Below, in pieces: positions 43,544 to 52,910 of a stretch of 64,000 nucleotides of DNA. The DNA comes from Virgisporangium aurantiacum (GTDB taxonomy: Bacteria; Actinomycetota; Actinomycetes; Mycobacteriales; Micromonosporaceae): positions 18,296-82,295 of the forward strand of contig NZ_BOPG01000051.1 in the NCBI RefSeq assembly GCF_016863635.1. Direction: 5' to 3'. The translations under genes and the position numbers were made by a program. The notes beneath the pieces were generated by a model. The model saw only the letters and a program-made list of their open reading frames with translations, ran no database searches and had not been told where the DNA came from. The number at the start of each line of letters is the position of its first letter. The stretch's first letter is position 1.

Positions 43544-45256
43544 TTAGTTCCCGCGGACCTGCTGACCCGCGTCACCCGCGTCCTCGTCACCCACGAAACG
43601 TGGCTCGGGGAAAACGCCGACGGGTTTGCCCTCGGTGGACGCCTTCATGAACGCCCCGAAGATCTGGCCGGCACCGCTGGAACCCTGCATGGACTTGCCG
43701 TCCTTGAGCTTGATCGGCAACTCGTCGGCCTTGTTGCCGACCCAGACGGCGACCGCCAATCCGTTCCAGTTCCTGGCCGGGTCCTGGTCTCCGCGTGCGG
43801 CGGCGGCGTAACCCACCGTCCAGGAGTGCGCGTTGGCACCCCTGGAGTCCGGACGGCTGAGCTCCCACGTACCGGTCTTCGCGGCGACCTTGCGACCTGG
43901 CGGGTTCCAGCCGTACCTGTCGGCGACCTTCTGCAGGGTCCACGCCTCGTCGGCGGCCATCTGCGGGCTGTAGCCGGGAATCGGGGTGAGCTTGACGCTC
44001 TCGTCGTAGACCTTTCTACTGCCCCGCCACGCCTCACGGATGAAGTGCACCCTGGCGGCGTTGCCACCCGCGGCCAGGGAGGCGACGCCGTTGGCGTGGT
44101 CCAGCACCGTGACACCGTACTGGCCGAAGCCGATTTCGGTGCTGAACGCCGTGTTGCCGCTGTTGGTGCCGGTGCTGGCAAGTTCAGTCGCCTTGGCCGA
44201 GTTCAGGTCGTGTACCTGGCCGTTGTCGTCGCGCATGTACCGGATTCCTGCCGCCCGCGCGAAGTCGAGCACCGACGCCGCCTGGTTCCTCAACCGCAGG
44301 GTGAGGGCGAAGTGCGGGATGTTCAGCGAGTCGACCGTCACCTGCCACAACGGGCACGACGACGGGCACACGCCCTCGGCGGTCGCGTTCCTGAGCGCGT
44401 TCCCGCCGGTCCGGCTGGGGAACTGCCGCGGCGAGGTGCCGTTCCAGTACGAATTGACGGAGACGCCCTCCGACAGACCCGCGCCGAGCGTGTAGATCAT
44501 GAACGAGGCCGCCGGCGGGTGGTACCCGGCCAGCTTCATCTTGCCGTCGTCGAGGACCGGGTCGGCCGGCGCACCCGCGTAGTCAATACCTGCGCCCGTC
44601 GGGCCGCCGTAGTAGGCGATCACCCGACCGGTGTTCGGCTCCACCGCCACCAGGGCCGCCTGGACGTTCCGCGCAACTCCGTACAGGGGCGAGTCCGGTT
44701 TCCCCACGTCGGCGTACAACTCGGCCGCGTCCTGGGTCGGCTTGTCGATCGTCGTGATGATCTTCAGACCACTGCTCATGATCGCCTGAGCCCTGGACTC
44801 ACCCGGACCCGGCGCGGTGGCCCTGGCGATGTTGCGGTCGGTCTCGCGCAGCTTGCTCAACTCGTCCATCACGTTGTGCAGCACATGCCCGGTCGGCTTG
44901 TCGAACGGCACCAGTGTGCGATTGTCGGCACCGGCCTGCGCCATCTCGGTCGAACCATCCGAATAGTAGATCTTGATGGGCTGCCCCACCGGCAGCGTCT
45001 TCCGGGACTCCGGACCACCGAGCACGTGCTTTCCATACACAAGCGACACACCCGCCACCACAGTCAATATGGCGATGCCCGCGAAGATCCAACTCTGTTG
45101 CCGCACCCGATCCGACTGCGCCGGCCGCGGACCCCGCCCGGCCCGAGCGCCCAGGCCGGCCAGTGACGCCCCACCCGGCGAGCCGTCGTCCGTGTCGGCG
45201 CTCACGCTCGCCGGCCGGTACGCCGCGCCACGAGATCGCTCATCATCCCCATTCAT
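43544..45256 (-). CDS. Class A PBP-like protein with a degenerate transpeptidase active site
   Basis: The 570-residue product has a disordered cytoplasmic N-terminus, one membrane helix (about 55-75, SWIFAGIAILTVVAGVSLV), no glycosyltransferase domain and a transpeptidase-like domain. Fold landmarks remain: LVAVEPNTGRVIAYYGG, SLN, GFGQYGVTVLDHANGVAS and KTGT in VAAKTGTWEL. The catalytic SxxK stretch reads HPPAASFMIYTLG, where PGSSFKPFTL is expected, so both nucleophile Ser and Lys are replaced (Ala, Met). It is probably a non-catalytic wall-binding or regulatory protein. It starts 51 bases after the CE2 esterase stop. Confidence 0.85.
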   Translation of the reverse strand: MNGDDERSRGAAYRPASVSADTDDGSPGGASLAGLGARAGRGPRPAQSDRVRQQSWIFAGIAILTVVAGVSLVYGKHVLGGPESRKTLPVGQPIKIYYSDGSTEMAQAGADNRTLVPFDKPTGHVLHNVMDELSKLRETDRNIARATAPGPGESRAQAIMSSGLKIITTIDKPTQDAAELYADVGKPDSPLYGVARNVQAALVAVEPNTGRVIAYYGGPTGAGIDYAGAPADPVLDDGKMKLAGYHPPAASFMIYTLGAGLSEGVSVNSYWNGTSPRQFPSRTGGNALRNATAEGVCPSSCPLWQVTVDSLNIPHFALTLRLRNQAASVLDFARAAGIRYMRDDNGQVHDLNSAKATELASTGTNSGNTAFSTEIGFGQYGVTVLDHANGVASLAAGGNAARVHFIREAWRGSRKVYDESVKLTPIPGYSPQMAADEAWTLQKVADRYGWNPPGRKVAAKTGTWELSRPDSRGANAHSWTVGYAAAARGDQDPARNWNGLAVAVWVGNKADELPIKLKDGKSMQGSSGAGQIFGAFMKASTEGKPVGVFPEPRFVGDEDAGDAGQQVRGN

Positions 45257-45307
45257 GCCACCCTATCGATGCCGAGCCATCCGTAGAGGGGCGGGCGGCT
45301 CCAGCCG

Positions 45308-46810
45308 TCACCAGGTGAGCGGCAGGGTCGCCAGGTGGCGGGTCAGCGCCGTGGCCAGGATCTGGTGGTCGCGCTGGGACGGGTGCCAGTCGCAGCCCAG
45401 GAGGTCCATGCCGAGGGCGTTGTTGTCGTAGTAGAGCGATGAGACCCGGGCGTCGCCGGCGTCGTTGCGGGCCTTGACGATCTGCTTGACCGAGTCGGCG
45501 AACGCGGTGGTCATGTAGGACAGGTCCGGGTACGTGAGCACGATGTACGTGCCCGTGCCGTACCGGGTCCGCAGCCTGTCGAGGAACGCCTGGTATGCCG
45601 TCCGGTAGTCAGCGGCGAGCGCGTCGACGGTCGTCCACCGCTCACCGGAGGTCAGCGCGGTGGAGAAGTCGTTGATGCCCAGGCCGATCACCACGACCTG
45701 GGGCCGCCACGTGTTCGGCACCGGCCACACGGTGCTGTTGTACAGCGCCTGCAGATCCTTGTCGTAGTAGCCGGTGGGAAGGTTGTAGGTGGTGTTCTGG
45801 CCGCCGTAGTTGCGCACCATGCCCATGCCGGACCACGCGATGGTCTGGTAGTCCGCGTTCAGGCCCTTCGCGGTCTGCGCGCCGAAGGCGACGTCGGCAT
45901 TGGTGTTGCGGGTGACACCGCCGTTGCTGTTGCAGTCGCGGGTGGTGGACATGTCGCCGTAACCGGCGGTCCACGAGTCGCCGATGAACTCGATCTGCCG
46001 GGTGCGCCTCGTGGCCCTGGCCAGGATCGAGCCGCCGGTGTCGGCGACGAGGCCGCCGAACTCTCCCGCGGCCCACGGGCTCTCGGTGCGCTTGGCCAGC
46101 CGCACGGTGTGATCGCCGCCCGCCAGTCCGCGCACCCAGTGGGTGGTCTGCCCGGGCGTCACAAGGGTGGCCACCGTCGCACCGTCGACCTGGACGGAGT
46201 AGTCGTTGTTGGAGTCGTTGAGAACCAGCCCGACGCCGGTGCCGCGGAACCGGCCCTCGAAATACGTTCCTGGCCAGGTGAACTGCACGGCGTTGCCGGA
46301 CTCCCGGACCCTGCTCACCGTGTTGACCTGGTTCAGGACGCCGGTCGGCGGCGTACTCGTGGAGCCCGACGGGGTCGGGTTGGTCGTGCTGCCGGTGCAC
46401 GCGACGCCGTTGAGCGCGAAGTCGGTCGGTACCGGGTTGGACGCGTTGTTCCAGGTGGCCCCGAATCCGACGTTCGTCGTCGCTCCGGTGGAGATGCCGC
46501 CGTTCCAGGCCGCGTTGGTGACCACCACCTGCGCCGCGGTCTGGGTGACGGAGCCGTTCCACAACTGCGTGACCGTCTGCCCGGCGGTGAACGACCAGGT
46601 CAGCCGCCAGGCACTGACCGAGTCACCGAGGTTGGTGATGTCCACGCTCGCGCCGAAGCCGCCCTGCCACTGGCTCGTCACCTTGTACGTCACCCGGCAG
46701 CCGGCGGCCGCGTGCGCGGTCAGCGCCGTCGTGACCACGCCGGTCGACGCGACGACAGCGGTGACGGTGGCGGCGATCGCTGTACGGGACCAGACACGAG
46801 TCGGTCGCAT
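45308..46810 (-). CDS. Secreted CBM2-CE2 carbohydrate esterase (acetylxylan esterase-like, SGNH)
   Basis: The 500-residue product has a signal peptide ending near ALTAHAAA and an N-terminal CBM2 (about 38-145, starting CRVTYKVTSQWQGGFGASV). After a Thr/Pro/Ser linker comes a beta-sandwich domain (FEGRFRGTGVGLVLND) followed by the SGNH esterase core: block I FIGDSWTAGYG, block III GLGIND and block V DWHPSQRDH. This layout is carbohydrate esterase family 2, which removes acetyl groups from plant polysaccharides. ATG 46810 follows GGGAG directly; a longer upstream frame overlaps the araC gene antisense. It complements the GH9 cellulase 30 kb away. Confidence 0.92.
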   Translation of the reverse strand: MRPTRVWSRTAIAATVTAVVASTGVVTTALTAHAAAGCRVTYKVTSQWQGGFGASVDITNLGDSVSAWRLTWSFTAGQTVTQLWNGSVTQTAAQVVVTNAAWNGGISTGATTNVGFGATWNNASNPVPTDFALNGVACTGSTTNPTPSGSTSTPPTGVLNQVNTVSRVRESGNAVQFTWPGTYFEGRFRGTGVGLVLNDSNNDYSVQVDGATVATLVTPGQTTHWVRGLAGGDHTVRLAKRTESPWAAGEFGGLVADTGGSILARATRRTRQIEFIGDSWTAGYGDMSTTRDCNSNGGVTRNTNADVAFGAQTAKGLNADYQTIAWSGMGMVRNYGGQNTTYNLPTGYYDKDLQALYNSTVWPVPNTWRPQVVVIGLGINDFSTALTSGERWTTVDALAADYRTAYQAFLDRLRTRYGTGTYIVLTYPDLSYMTTAFADSVKQIVKARNDAGDARVSSLYYDNNALGMDLLGCDWHPSQRDHQILATALTRHLATLPLTW

Positions 46811-46938
46811 GAACGCTCCCATTCCGATCCCAATTGATAGACCGATGTCGATTATAGACATGCCGAGACCGACACCGGGGAGGCCGGGGGCCGCGCTGAT
46901 CGCGCGTTGGTCGATCGACGCCGCTGGCGCTGTCGCGT

Positions 46939-47865
46939 CTACAGAGGTGTGGCAGCCGCGAGGATCGGCAGCTGGATGCGCAGCTCGAAATGCTCGTCGC
47001 CGTGCGCGAACGGCTCGCCGTCGAATGCCTCGAAGCCCGGCTGATGGTCCGGCACGTAGCCGCTGCGCGGCAGCCACGTCCCGTAGAGCCAGTCGAGCGC
47101 ACGCAGCTCGAGTTCGACCGGGCCGGCGATGTCGATCTCGGCAACTGTCAACGCCGGAAACACGGTCACGTTCATGTCCCTGTCGACGGTGGCCGTGGCC
47201 GGGATCTCCAGACCGATGTCGTAACGGCACCGATCGAGCGGAACGATCTCGGGATCTTCCCACTGATAGCCGAACCAGTTTCCACCGGCTAGCCCGCGTT
47301 GTTTCGCCCACGCCACCATGCGCGCGGTCGCGGCCCGTACCCGATCCCCCTCATAGGGACGGAGAACCCGCACATACGCCATGCGACGCGCCGGTAGCTC
47401 GCGCAGCCGGACGGCAAAGCCATCGGGATTCTCGCCGACCGGCAAGCGTTCGAGGCGATCGCGGTCGTCGGGCGCCAGCGCATCGCGCATCTGGTCGCGG
47501 CGCGTCCGGCGGAACCGCTCGATCTCGAACGCGCTCGGCGGCACTCCGTAGTGGCTGCGAAACGACCGGGAAAACTCGGAGCTGGACGTGAAGCCGCACC
47601 TCAGCGCGATGTCGGTCAGCGACGATCCATCGTGGTGCGAGATCAGGTACAGCGCCCGTTCAAGGCGCACACGCTTGACGAACGAGTGCAGCGTCTCCCC
47701 CATGAGCGCACGGAAGATGCGGTGGAAGTGAAAGGGGGAGAAGCAGGCGACCCGTGCCACCTCATCGAGCTGCAACGGCTCACCAAGGCTGCGGGTCACG
47801 TGATCGATCGCCCGGTTGACCCGGTTGACATAGTCCAGGTTCGCAAGATCTGACAAGTCGTCCAT
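46939..47865 (-). CDS. AraC-family regulator with GyrI-like ligand domain
   Basis: The 308-residue product has an N-terminal AraC double helix-turn-helix (LDEVARVACFSPFHFHRIFR, SLTDIALRCGFTSSSEFSRS) and a C-terminal GyrI-like/effector-binding domain (about 150-305, including LPARRMAYVRVLRPYEGD and YDIGLEIP), as in Rob/SbmC-type proteins that bind small drugs or toxins. ATG 47865 was chosen at the domain start. It is divergent from a VOC protein with 26 bases between starts, so it likely controls that gene and itself. Confidence 0.9.
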   Translation of the reverse strand: MDDLSDLANLDYVNRVNRAIDHVTRSLGEPLQLDEVARVACFSPFHFHRIFRALMGETLHSFVKRVRLERALYLISHHDGSSLTDIALRCGFTSSSEFSRSFRSHYGVPPSAFEIERFRRTRRDQMRDALAPDDRDRLERLPVGENPDGFAVRLRELPARRMAYVRVLRPYEGDRVRAATARMVAWAKQRGLAGGNWFGYQWEDPEIVPLDRCRYDIGLEIPATATVDRDMNVTVFPALTVAEIDIAGPVELELRALDWLYGTWLPRSGYVPDHQPGFEAFDGEPFAHGDEHFELRIQLPILAAATPL

Positions 47866-47891
47866 GCGCGCTCCAACATAGGGTCTCGACC

Positions 47892-48281
47892 ATGACGACC
47901 CAGCAACCGATGACCCTCGGCAACTTCTCCGTGAGCCTGGCGGTGAAGGACCTCGCAGCCTCACGAACCTTCTACCAGAAACTCGGCTTCGAGGTCTTCG
48001 GCGGGGACCCCGCCCAGAACTGGCTGATCCTCCAGAACGGCCCCGTCACGATCGGGTTGTTCCAGGGCATGTTCGAACGCAACCTGCTGACCTTCAACCC
48101 GGGATGGGACGGCAAGGGCAACACCCTGACGGACTTCACCGACGTGCGCGAACTCCAGCGCCGCCTCCGGTCAGCCGGAATCGAACCGACCACGGCCGCC
48201 GACGAGTCGAGCACCGGGCCCGCCAGCTTCGTCATAGTGGATCCCGACGGCAACCCGATCCTCTTCGACCAGCATGTGTGA
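47892..48281 (+). CDS. VOC-family (glyoxalase/bleomycin-resistance-like) protein
   Basis: The 129-residue single VOC module has the paired beta-alpha-beta units (FSVSLAVKDLAASRTFYQKL, then FVIVDPDGNPILFDQH). Such proteins are metal-dependent lyases, dioxygenases or drug-binding proteins, and the substrate cannot be told. The gene shares a 26-base region with the divergent AraC regulator, suggesting inducible detoxification. Confidence 0.85.
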   Translation: MTTQQPMTLGNFSVSLAVKDLAASRTFYQKLGFEVFGGDPAQNWLILQNGPVTIGLFQGMFERNLLTFNPGWDGKGNTLTDFTDVRELQRRLRSAGIEPTTAADESSTGPASFVIVDPDGNPILFDQHV

Positions 48282-48350
48282 GCCGTCCCTGAGACTCGCG
48301 GTCGGCTGACAACTCATGCACGGTCACCGGCATCGTGAAACCAGGTCCGA

Positions 48351-48373
48351 CGGGCCGAGAGTCACTCGGCCCG
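48351..48373. terminator. Bidirectional terminator hairpin
   Basis: CGGGCCGAG and CTCGGCCCG form a perfect 9-bp stem with a 5-base loop, between the stops of the convergent VOC and Ig-like genes. Confidence 0.7.
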
Positions 48374-48395
48374 CCGGATCGTCAGTGTCGGGTCG

Positions 48396-49085
48396 TCAGC
48401 ATGTCGGGCAGGCCTCCCGCCGGACCCGCCAGGAGAACGTGACGCTGCCGGGGTTGGCGCCACCGGCGGGGGTCGCCCTCACCGTGACCGAATAGAGGGC
48501 GAGGACGGTGGGCCGACCGCTGATCAGGCCGGTGCTGGAGTTGATCGACAGTCCGGTGGGCAGCCCGGTGGCGGACCAAGTGTAGGGGCCGCTCCCGCCG
48601 GACGCGGTCATCTGGAGACTTGCGGAGTCCGGGTAGAGCGTCGTCTGGGCGCCCGGGTTGGCCACGACCACCGTCGGTAGGCAGTTGTAGGAGATGGCCC
48701 CGGTCGACCGGTTGATCGTCTCGGCTCCCGGAATGTTGCCGGGCGGGTACCAGATGGTGGCCGAGGCCGTCGCCTGGTACGTGCCGGGGCGGCAGGTCTC
48801 GGCCACGATCGCTCCCGCGCCCCCCGTGCCGCCGGTGAGCGTGTGGTCCACCAGTACCCCGTCGCGGTACAGGAACAGCGACAGGTTGACCGTCGGGGTG
48901 AAGTCGCTGCAGTTGACGAACGAGTTGGCGGTGATCACTCCCCCGTTCAGCAGCGGCGTGCCGATCGACATGGTGCAGAAGACGGCTGCCGAAGCCGGTG
49001 CTGCGGGAACGACCACCGCCGCCGCCGCGGCCATCATCGCCGCGATCAGCAACCCCCGGCGCGGGAGCCATCGTCTGATGTTCAT
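48396..49085 (-). CDS. Secreted protein with a putative Ig-like (He_PIG) domain
   Basis: The 229-residue product has a twin-arginine-containing signal peptide (MNIRRWLPRRGLLIAAMMAA, cut near ASAAV). The middle is a beta domain with paired cysteines, and the last 85 residues show the He_PIG Ig signature (GLPTGLSINSSTGLISGRPT). A GGAAGGGA site precedes ATG 49085, which is why the longer frame was dropped. It is likely a surface or matrix protein; the ligand is unknown. Confidence 0.85.
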   Translation of the reverse strand: MNIRRWLPRRGLLIAAMMAAAAAVVVPAAPASAAVFCTMSIGTPLLNGGVITANSFVNCSDFTPTVNLSLFLYRDGVLVDHTLTGGTGGAGAIVAETCRPGTYQATASATIWYPPGNIPGAETINRSTGAISYNCLPTVVVANPGAQTTLYPDSASLQMTASGGSGPYTWSATGLPTGLSINSSTGLISGRPTVLALYSVTVRATPAGGANPGSVTFSWRVRREACPTC

Positions 49086-49372
49086 GCGTAATCCCTTCCC
49101 CGGCGGCGGATGTGCGCTCAGGGTAAGGAATAGCCGCGTCCGCAACGTCGACGATCGGTATGGGTGGCAGGTATTCGCCAGCTTCCGACCGGCGCACCCT
49201 GATTTCGCCAACCCTGCGGTATACGTGCAACGCGGTCAGGGTCTGCGGCGACCACCCCGGGCGACGCTCCGGTCCAGTCACAGGCCAGTGCCGGACCAGT
49301 CGGCCGCGCGATCCTGCCGGGTGGAGACGCCCGGTGCGTCGCCCGAAGCGACGCTGCCGTGGAAGGATCCCA

Positions 49373-50008
49373 GTGAGCGGAAGATACGGCGTAACTACGT
49401 GGGCGGCCGGCAGGCTCCTCGCGGTCGAGCTGGAGCAGATGACCCGGCGGGAGCTCACGGTGCTGACGCCGACGCCGGGCAGGCTGGCCCGAGTCGTGGC
49501 GTTGGACGTCTTCGGCCGGCTCGCTCCGAGGCTCGCCGTGCGCATCCTCTACGACTCGACCGACGACTCGTCGCCGGCCGGATTTGTCGACCTGGTCGGC
49601 GGTGCGGCGCTGGAGACATCCGTGCCCCTGCCCTACCTCGTCGTCGTCCGTGACCGGACCGTGGTCTACCTGCCCCGTCGAGATCCGGATCATCGGGCTG
49701 CCGACCGGCTCACCCGGATAGACGACCCGGTCATCGCCCAAGCCTTCTGCGCCGCTGCCGACGTACTCTGGGCCGCGACCGTCGAACGGACCCACATCGG
49801 GTCCGTTCGACGATCTCCGCGGCTCGACGGCGAGCACCACAACGTGGTACGTGCCCTCGGAGAGGGCCTCACCGACGAGCGGGCCGCGGCCAGGCTCCAC
49901 ATGAGCCCGCGAACCTTGGCCCGTCGAGTGGCGGCGGTGATGGTGGAGCTCGACGCCACCAGCCGGTTCCAGGCCGGTGTGCGGGCAGCCCACCGTGGAT
50001 GGGTCTGA
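49373..50008 (+). CDS. LuxR-type HTH regulator with TrmB-like N-terminal domain
   Basis: The 211-residue product has an N-terminal region resembling the phospholipase-D-like domain of small actinobacterial regulators (RVVALDVFGRLAPRLAVRIL, LPYLVVVRDRTVVYLPRRD) and a C-terminal LuxR-type helix-turn-helix (ALGEGLTDERAAARLHMSPR, TLARRVAAVMVEL). GTG 49373 follows GGAAGGA by five bases. It is monocistronic and convergent with the glycosidase-like gene. Targets unknown. Confidence 0.75.
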   Translation: MSGRYGVTTWAAGRLLAVELEQMTRRELTVLTPTPGRLARVVALDVFGRLAPRLAVRILYDSTDDSSPAGFVDLVGGAALETSVPLPYLVVVRDRTVVYLPRRDPDHRAADRLTRIDDPVIAQAFCAAADVLWAATVERTHIGSVRRSPRLDGEHHNVVRALGEGLTDERAAARLHMSPRTLARRVAAVMVELDATSRFQAGVRAAHRGWV

Positions 50009-50041
50009 GCCGTGGGCGAACGAGTAGTTCCGGCGGACAGG

Positions 50042-52027
50042 TCATCGACGGACGATCGTGAACCCGCCGGGCGCCACGACGAGGGCGACGCCGGATCCGC
50101 CGGCGGTGTGTCTCGTGACCAGTCGTCCGGTGTGGTCGTACCCGCTGACCAGCGCCGGCCCGCCGCCCGGCACCGCAACGGTCACCCGCCGCACGGACTC
50201 CGCGAAGCTGCGGACCATGACGGTGGCGTGCCGGGACGACGGCTGACCCAGGGCGAGCCATTCGAGTTCCGGCTGGACCAGCACCGCGTCCACAATGGAC
50301 GTTCGATCGAGACCGGTGACCGTGAGCGGGCCGGATCCCGTGGAACGGGACAGCGTACGCACGGTCAGCAGGCCCGGCGCGGGCGAGTCGCCCTGCTCCC
50401 CCACGTCACCGTGCCGGACCACACCGCCGGTGCTCCACCGGGTGGTGCCGGCGCCCGGCTCCAGTTCCACCACGGGCAGTACCAGGCCGGCCCCGGACAG
50501 GGTCAACGACAGCGATCCGCCCGTGCCCAGCCGAACTCCCGCTCCCCCGCTCCAGAGGCTCTCCCCGGTCCACGCCTCGGCCGGCCGGTAGACGGTCGCG
50601 TCGCCGGCGAGCGTGCCCGACTCCGCCTCCACCATCGACCAGGTCCGTCGCTCCCGGACGGTCGCGGTCCGCGCGATCGTCGCCGCTGCGGGTGCCGCGT
50701 CGAGGGCGAGCATCGCCAGCAGGCCGTGGATGGTCGACTCGGCGCCGGAGTTGCGGTTGACCACACCCGCCCCGTCGACGCCGTCGAAGGTCCGGCCGGA
50801 CGCCGGGTCGTACATCGCCGTCCCCGCCGGGTTGTTGCCGAAGAACCACGCCGCCGCGATCCCGGCGACCGCGACCAGCCCGGGCCGGTCGGCCGCCGTC
50901 GCGGTGCTCAGCAGTGACTCGACCCGGGACTGGGCACCGTAGGCGATCTGGACGCGGTCGGCCGGCGTGGGCAACCAGCCGTTCTCCGGCCCGGCCGCGA
51001 TCAGCAGGTGCGGCGTGAACGAGGCGGTGTCGGCCAGCGCCGCGTTCCGGAAGGTCTCCACACCGGTCGTCGTCGACGCGCGGGCGAGGCCGGCCGGCGC
51101 CAGTCCGCCCCAGGCGTGCCACACCGAACGGGACAACGCCCACGGCAGGATCGCACCGAACGGCCACGTCCGGGCGGTGCCCGCCCGCATCGCCGCGACG
51201 CCCTCGGCGAGCCGGCCGAGGACGGCGCGGGCGTGCGGATCCCCGCTCGCCTCGACGTAGGCGGCGAGCCCGATCAGCGCCTCGCCGGTGGCGTCGGCGC
51301 CCTGCGCGATCAGCCACGCCGGTGCCGGCGTCCCGTCGATCCGCAACCACTGCCCGTAGCGCGCCAGCGGTTGGCGTTCCACGGCATGCACCGCGAGGTT
51401 CAGACGGTCCCGAAGGAACGCGGCGAAGCGGGGATCGGCCTGCCGGAACGCGGCGTAGCCCTCGCCGAGCGCCCACAGTGTCCGGGCGAGCCAGTACGAG
51501 TCGGCGCTGTCGGACGGGTCGGGGCTCTCGGGTGGGTCGGCGCTGCGGTTGAGGGTGCCGTCGGGCTGCATCCACAGCACGACGTTGCCCGCGTCCGGCC
51601 CGTCGGCGGTCTGCAGGTAGGTCAGCCCGCGCAGCAACTGGTACGCCGCGTCGCGACTGGTGGCCCGCCCGGTCGCGCGCCAGTGTCGCAGGTACACCAC
51701 GGCGGCGCGGGACACGTCGTCGGCATTGAACGCCCCCTGACCGTACGTGTCGGACGCCGGGTCGTACCGGCCGCCGCCGATCCGTCGGTAGCTGCCGTCG
51801 GGGTCGCGGTCGGCGTAGGTCCAGAGCACCCCGACGGTGGGTTCGCGGTCCAGGCGGTAGGTGGTGTGCCGGGCCTGACCGGGTGGAGTCACCGTGTCGC
51901 GGAGCCAGTCGAGGTGCGCGAGGTTGGTCAACCGACCCGCCGGGTCCGCCGCGGTCGGTGCCGCGGCGGAAGCCTGTTGGGGGACGGTGAGAGCGGCGAT
52001 CAGGAGCAGAACAGCGACGGGACGCAC
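50042..52027 (-). CDS. Secreted (alpha/alpha)-barrel glycosidase-like protein of a sugar ABC operon
   Basis: The 661-residue product has a signal peptide (MRPVAVLLLIAALTVPQQAS). The N-terminal 440 residues look like a helical-hairpin barrel (FNADDVSRAAVVYLRHWRAT, DSYWLARTLWALGEGYAAFR, STIHGLLAMLALDAAP). The C-terminal 200 residues are beta-rich, with an accessory module starting MVEAESGTLAGDA, reminiscent of CBM35/CBM6-type domains. I cannot assign a GH family or catalytic pair. It is the last gene of an importer operon, 16 bases after the MalG-like permease, so it probably releases or trims the imported sugar. Confidence 0.7.
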   Translation of the reverse strand: MRPVAVLLLIAALTVPQQASAAAPTAADPAGRLTNLAHLDWLRDTVTPPGQARHTTYRLDREPTVGVLWTYADRDPDGSYRRIGGGRYDPASDTYGQGAFNADDVSRAAVVYLRHWRATGRATSRDAAYQLLRGLTYLQTADGPDAGNVVLWMQPDGTLNRSADPPESPDPSDSADSYWLARTLWALGEGYAAFRQADPRFAAFLRDRLNLAVHAVERQPLARYGQWLRIDGTPAPAWLIAQGADATGEALIGLAAYVEASGDPHARAVLGRLAEGVAAMRAGTARTWPFGAILPWALSRSVWHAWGGLAPAGLARASTTTGVETFRNAALADTASFTPHLLIAAGPENGWLPTPADRVQIAYGAQSRVESLLSTATAADRPGLVAVAGIAAAWFFGNNPAGTAMYDPASGRTFDGVDGAGVVNRNSGAESTIHGLLAMLALDAAPAAATIARTATVRERRTWSMVEAESGTLAGDATVYRPAEAWTGESLWSGGAGVRLGTGGSLSLTLSGAGLVLPVVELEPGAGTTRWSTGGVVRHGDVGEQGDSPAPGLLTVRTLSRSTGSGPLTVTGLDRTSIVDAVLVQPELEWLALGQPSSRHATVMVRSFAESVRRVTVAVPGGGPALVSGYDHTGRLVTRHTAGGSGVALVVAPGGFTIVRR

Positions 52028-52043
52028 GGGGTCCTCCGGTGGT

Positions 52044-52910
52044 TTAGCCCTTCACTCCGGAGCCGAGTTCAGCAGCGGTGAAGCGGCTTTGGAACAAGGC
52101 GAACAGCACCACGGGGGGTGCGGCGAGCACGCAGGCACCGGCGAGGATGCCGCCGTAGGGGTTGGCCTCGCGGCCGGCGAGGTTGCTCATGTAGTTGGCC
52201 AGTGCGACAGCCAGCGGCTGCATGTCCTGCTGTTTGGTGATGAGGAACGGCCACAGGAACTCGTTCCACGGCCCGATGAACGTGAGCAGCACGACGGTGA
52301 GCAGCGCCGGTCTCACCAACGGGGTCGCCACGAACCGCAGCACCGACAGTTCGCTGGCGCCGTCGATGCGCGCGGCGTCGAACAACTCGCGTGGCACCGT
52401 CCGGAAGAACTGACGGAACACGAACACCGCCACCGGGCTGATGGCGAACGGCAGGATCATGCCCAGGTACGAGTCCGACAGGCCGTAGGACCGCACGATC
52501 AGGATGTACAGCGGGATCATCAGCAGTTGGAACGGCACGATCTGGACCAGCAGCACGATCGCGAACACGCTGTCGCGGCCCCGCCAGTCCAGCACCGCCA
52601 ACGCATAGCCGGCGAGCAGGCCGAACACCACGGTGCAGAGCACGACGCCGCCGGCGAAGATGACGGAGTTGAGCAGCGTGGTGCCCAGCGAGATCGCGGC
52701 GTTGATGCCGCTGTAGTTCGCCGTCGTCAGGTTGCCGGGGTCGGGTGCGGCGCCGCCGAGGTCCGATCGTGGTTCGGCCTGCAAGGACCCGACAAGCATG
52801 TAGTAGAAGGGAAACAGGAACACGACCGCGCCGATCGTGAGAACCGCGAGCCGGGCCGCGCGACCGGCCCACCACGGCCGTCGCCCACGTGTGATCGCCA
52901 CCGTTGTCAC
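52044..52910 (-). CDS. Sugar ABC transporter permease (MalG/CUT1 type)
   Basis: The 288-residue permease has six membrane segments and the EAA loop (FDAARIDGASELSVLRFVAT, then PLVRPALLTV), which contacts the ATPase. The N-terminus fits MalG-type partners (LFPFYYMLVGSL). GTG 52910 overlaps the stop of the other permease gene (GTGA). Confidence 0.93.
   Translation of the reverse strand: MTTVAITRGRRPWWAGRAARLAVLTIGAVVFLFPFYYMLVGSLQAEPRSDLGGAAPDPGNLTTANYSGINAAISLGTTLLNSVIFAGGVVLCTVVFGLLAGYALAVLDWRGRDSVFAIVLLVQIVPFQLLMIPLYILIVRSYGLSDSYLGMILPFAISPVAVFVFRQFFRTVPRELFDAARIDGASELSVLRFVATPLVRPALLTVVLLTFIGPWNEFLWPFLITKQQDMQPLAVALANYMSNLAGREANPYGGILAGACVLAAPPVVLFALFQSRFTAAELGSGVKG

Noticed and set aside
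46814..46821. TGGGAGCG on the reverse strand before the CE2 esterase as a second CebR site
   Set aside because: Only the first half matches; it doubles as the ribosome binding site next to the ATG.
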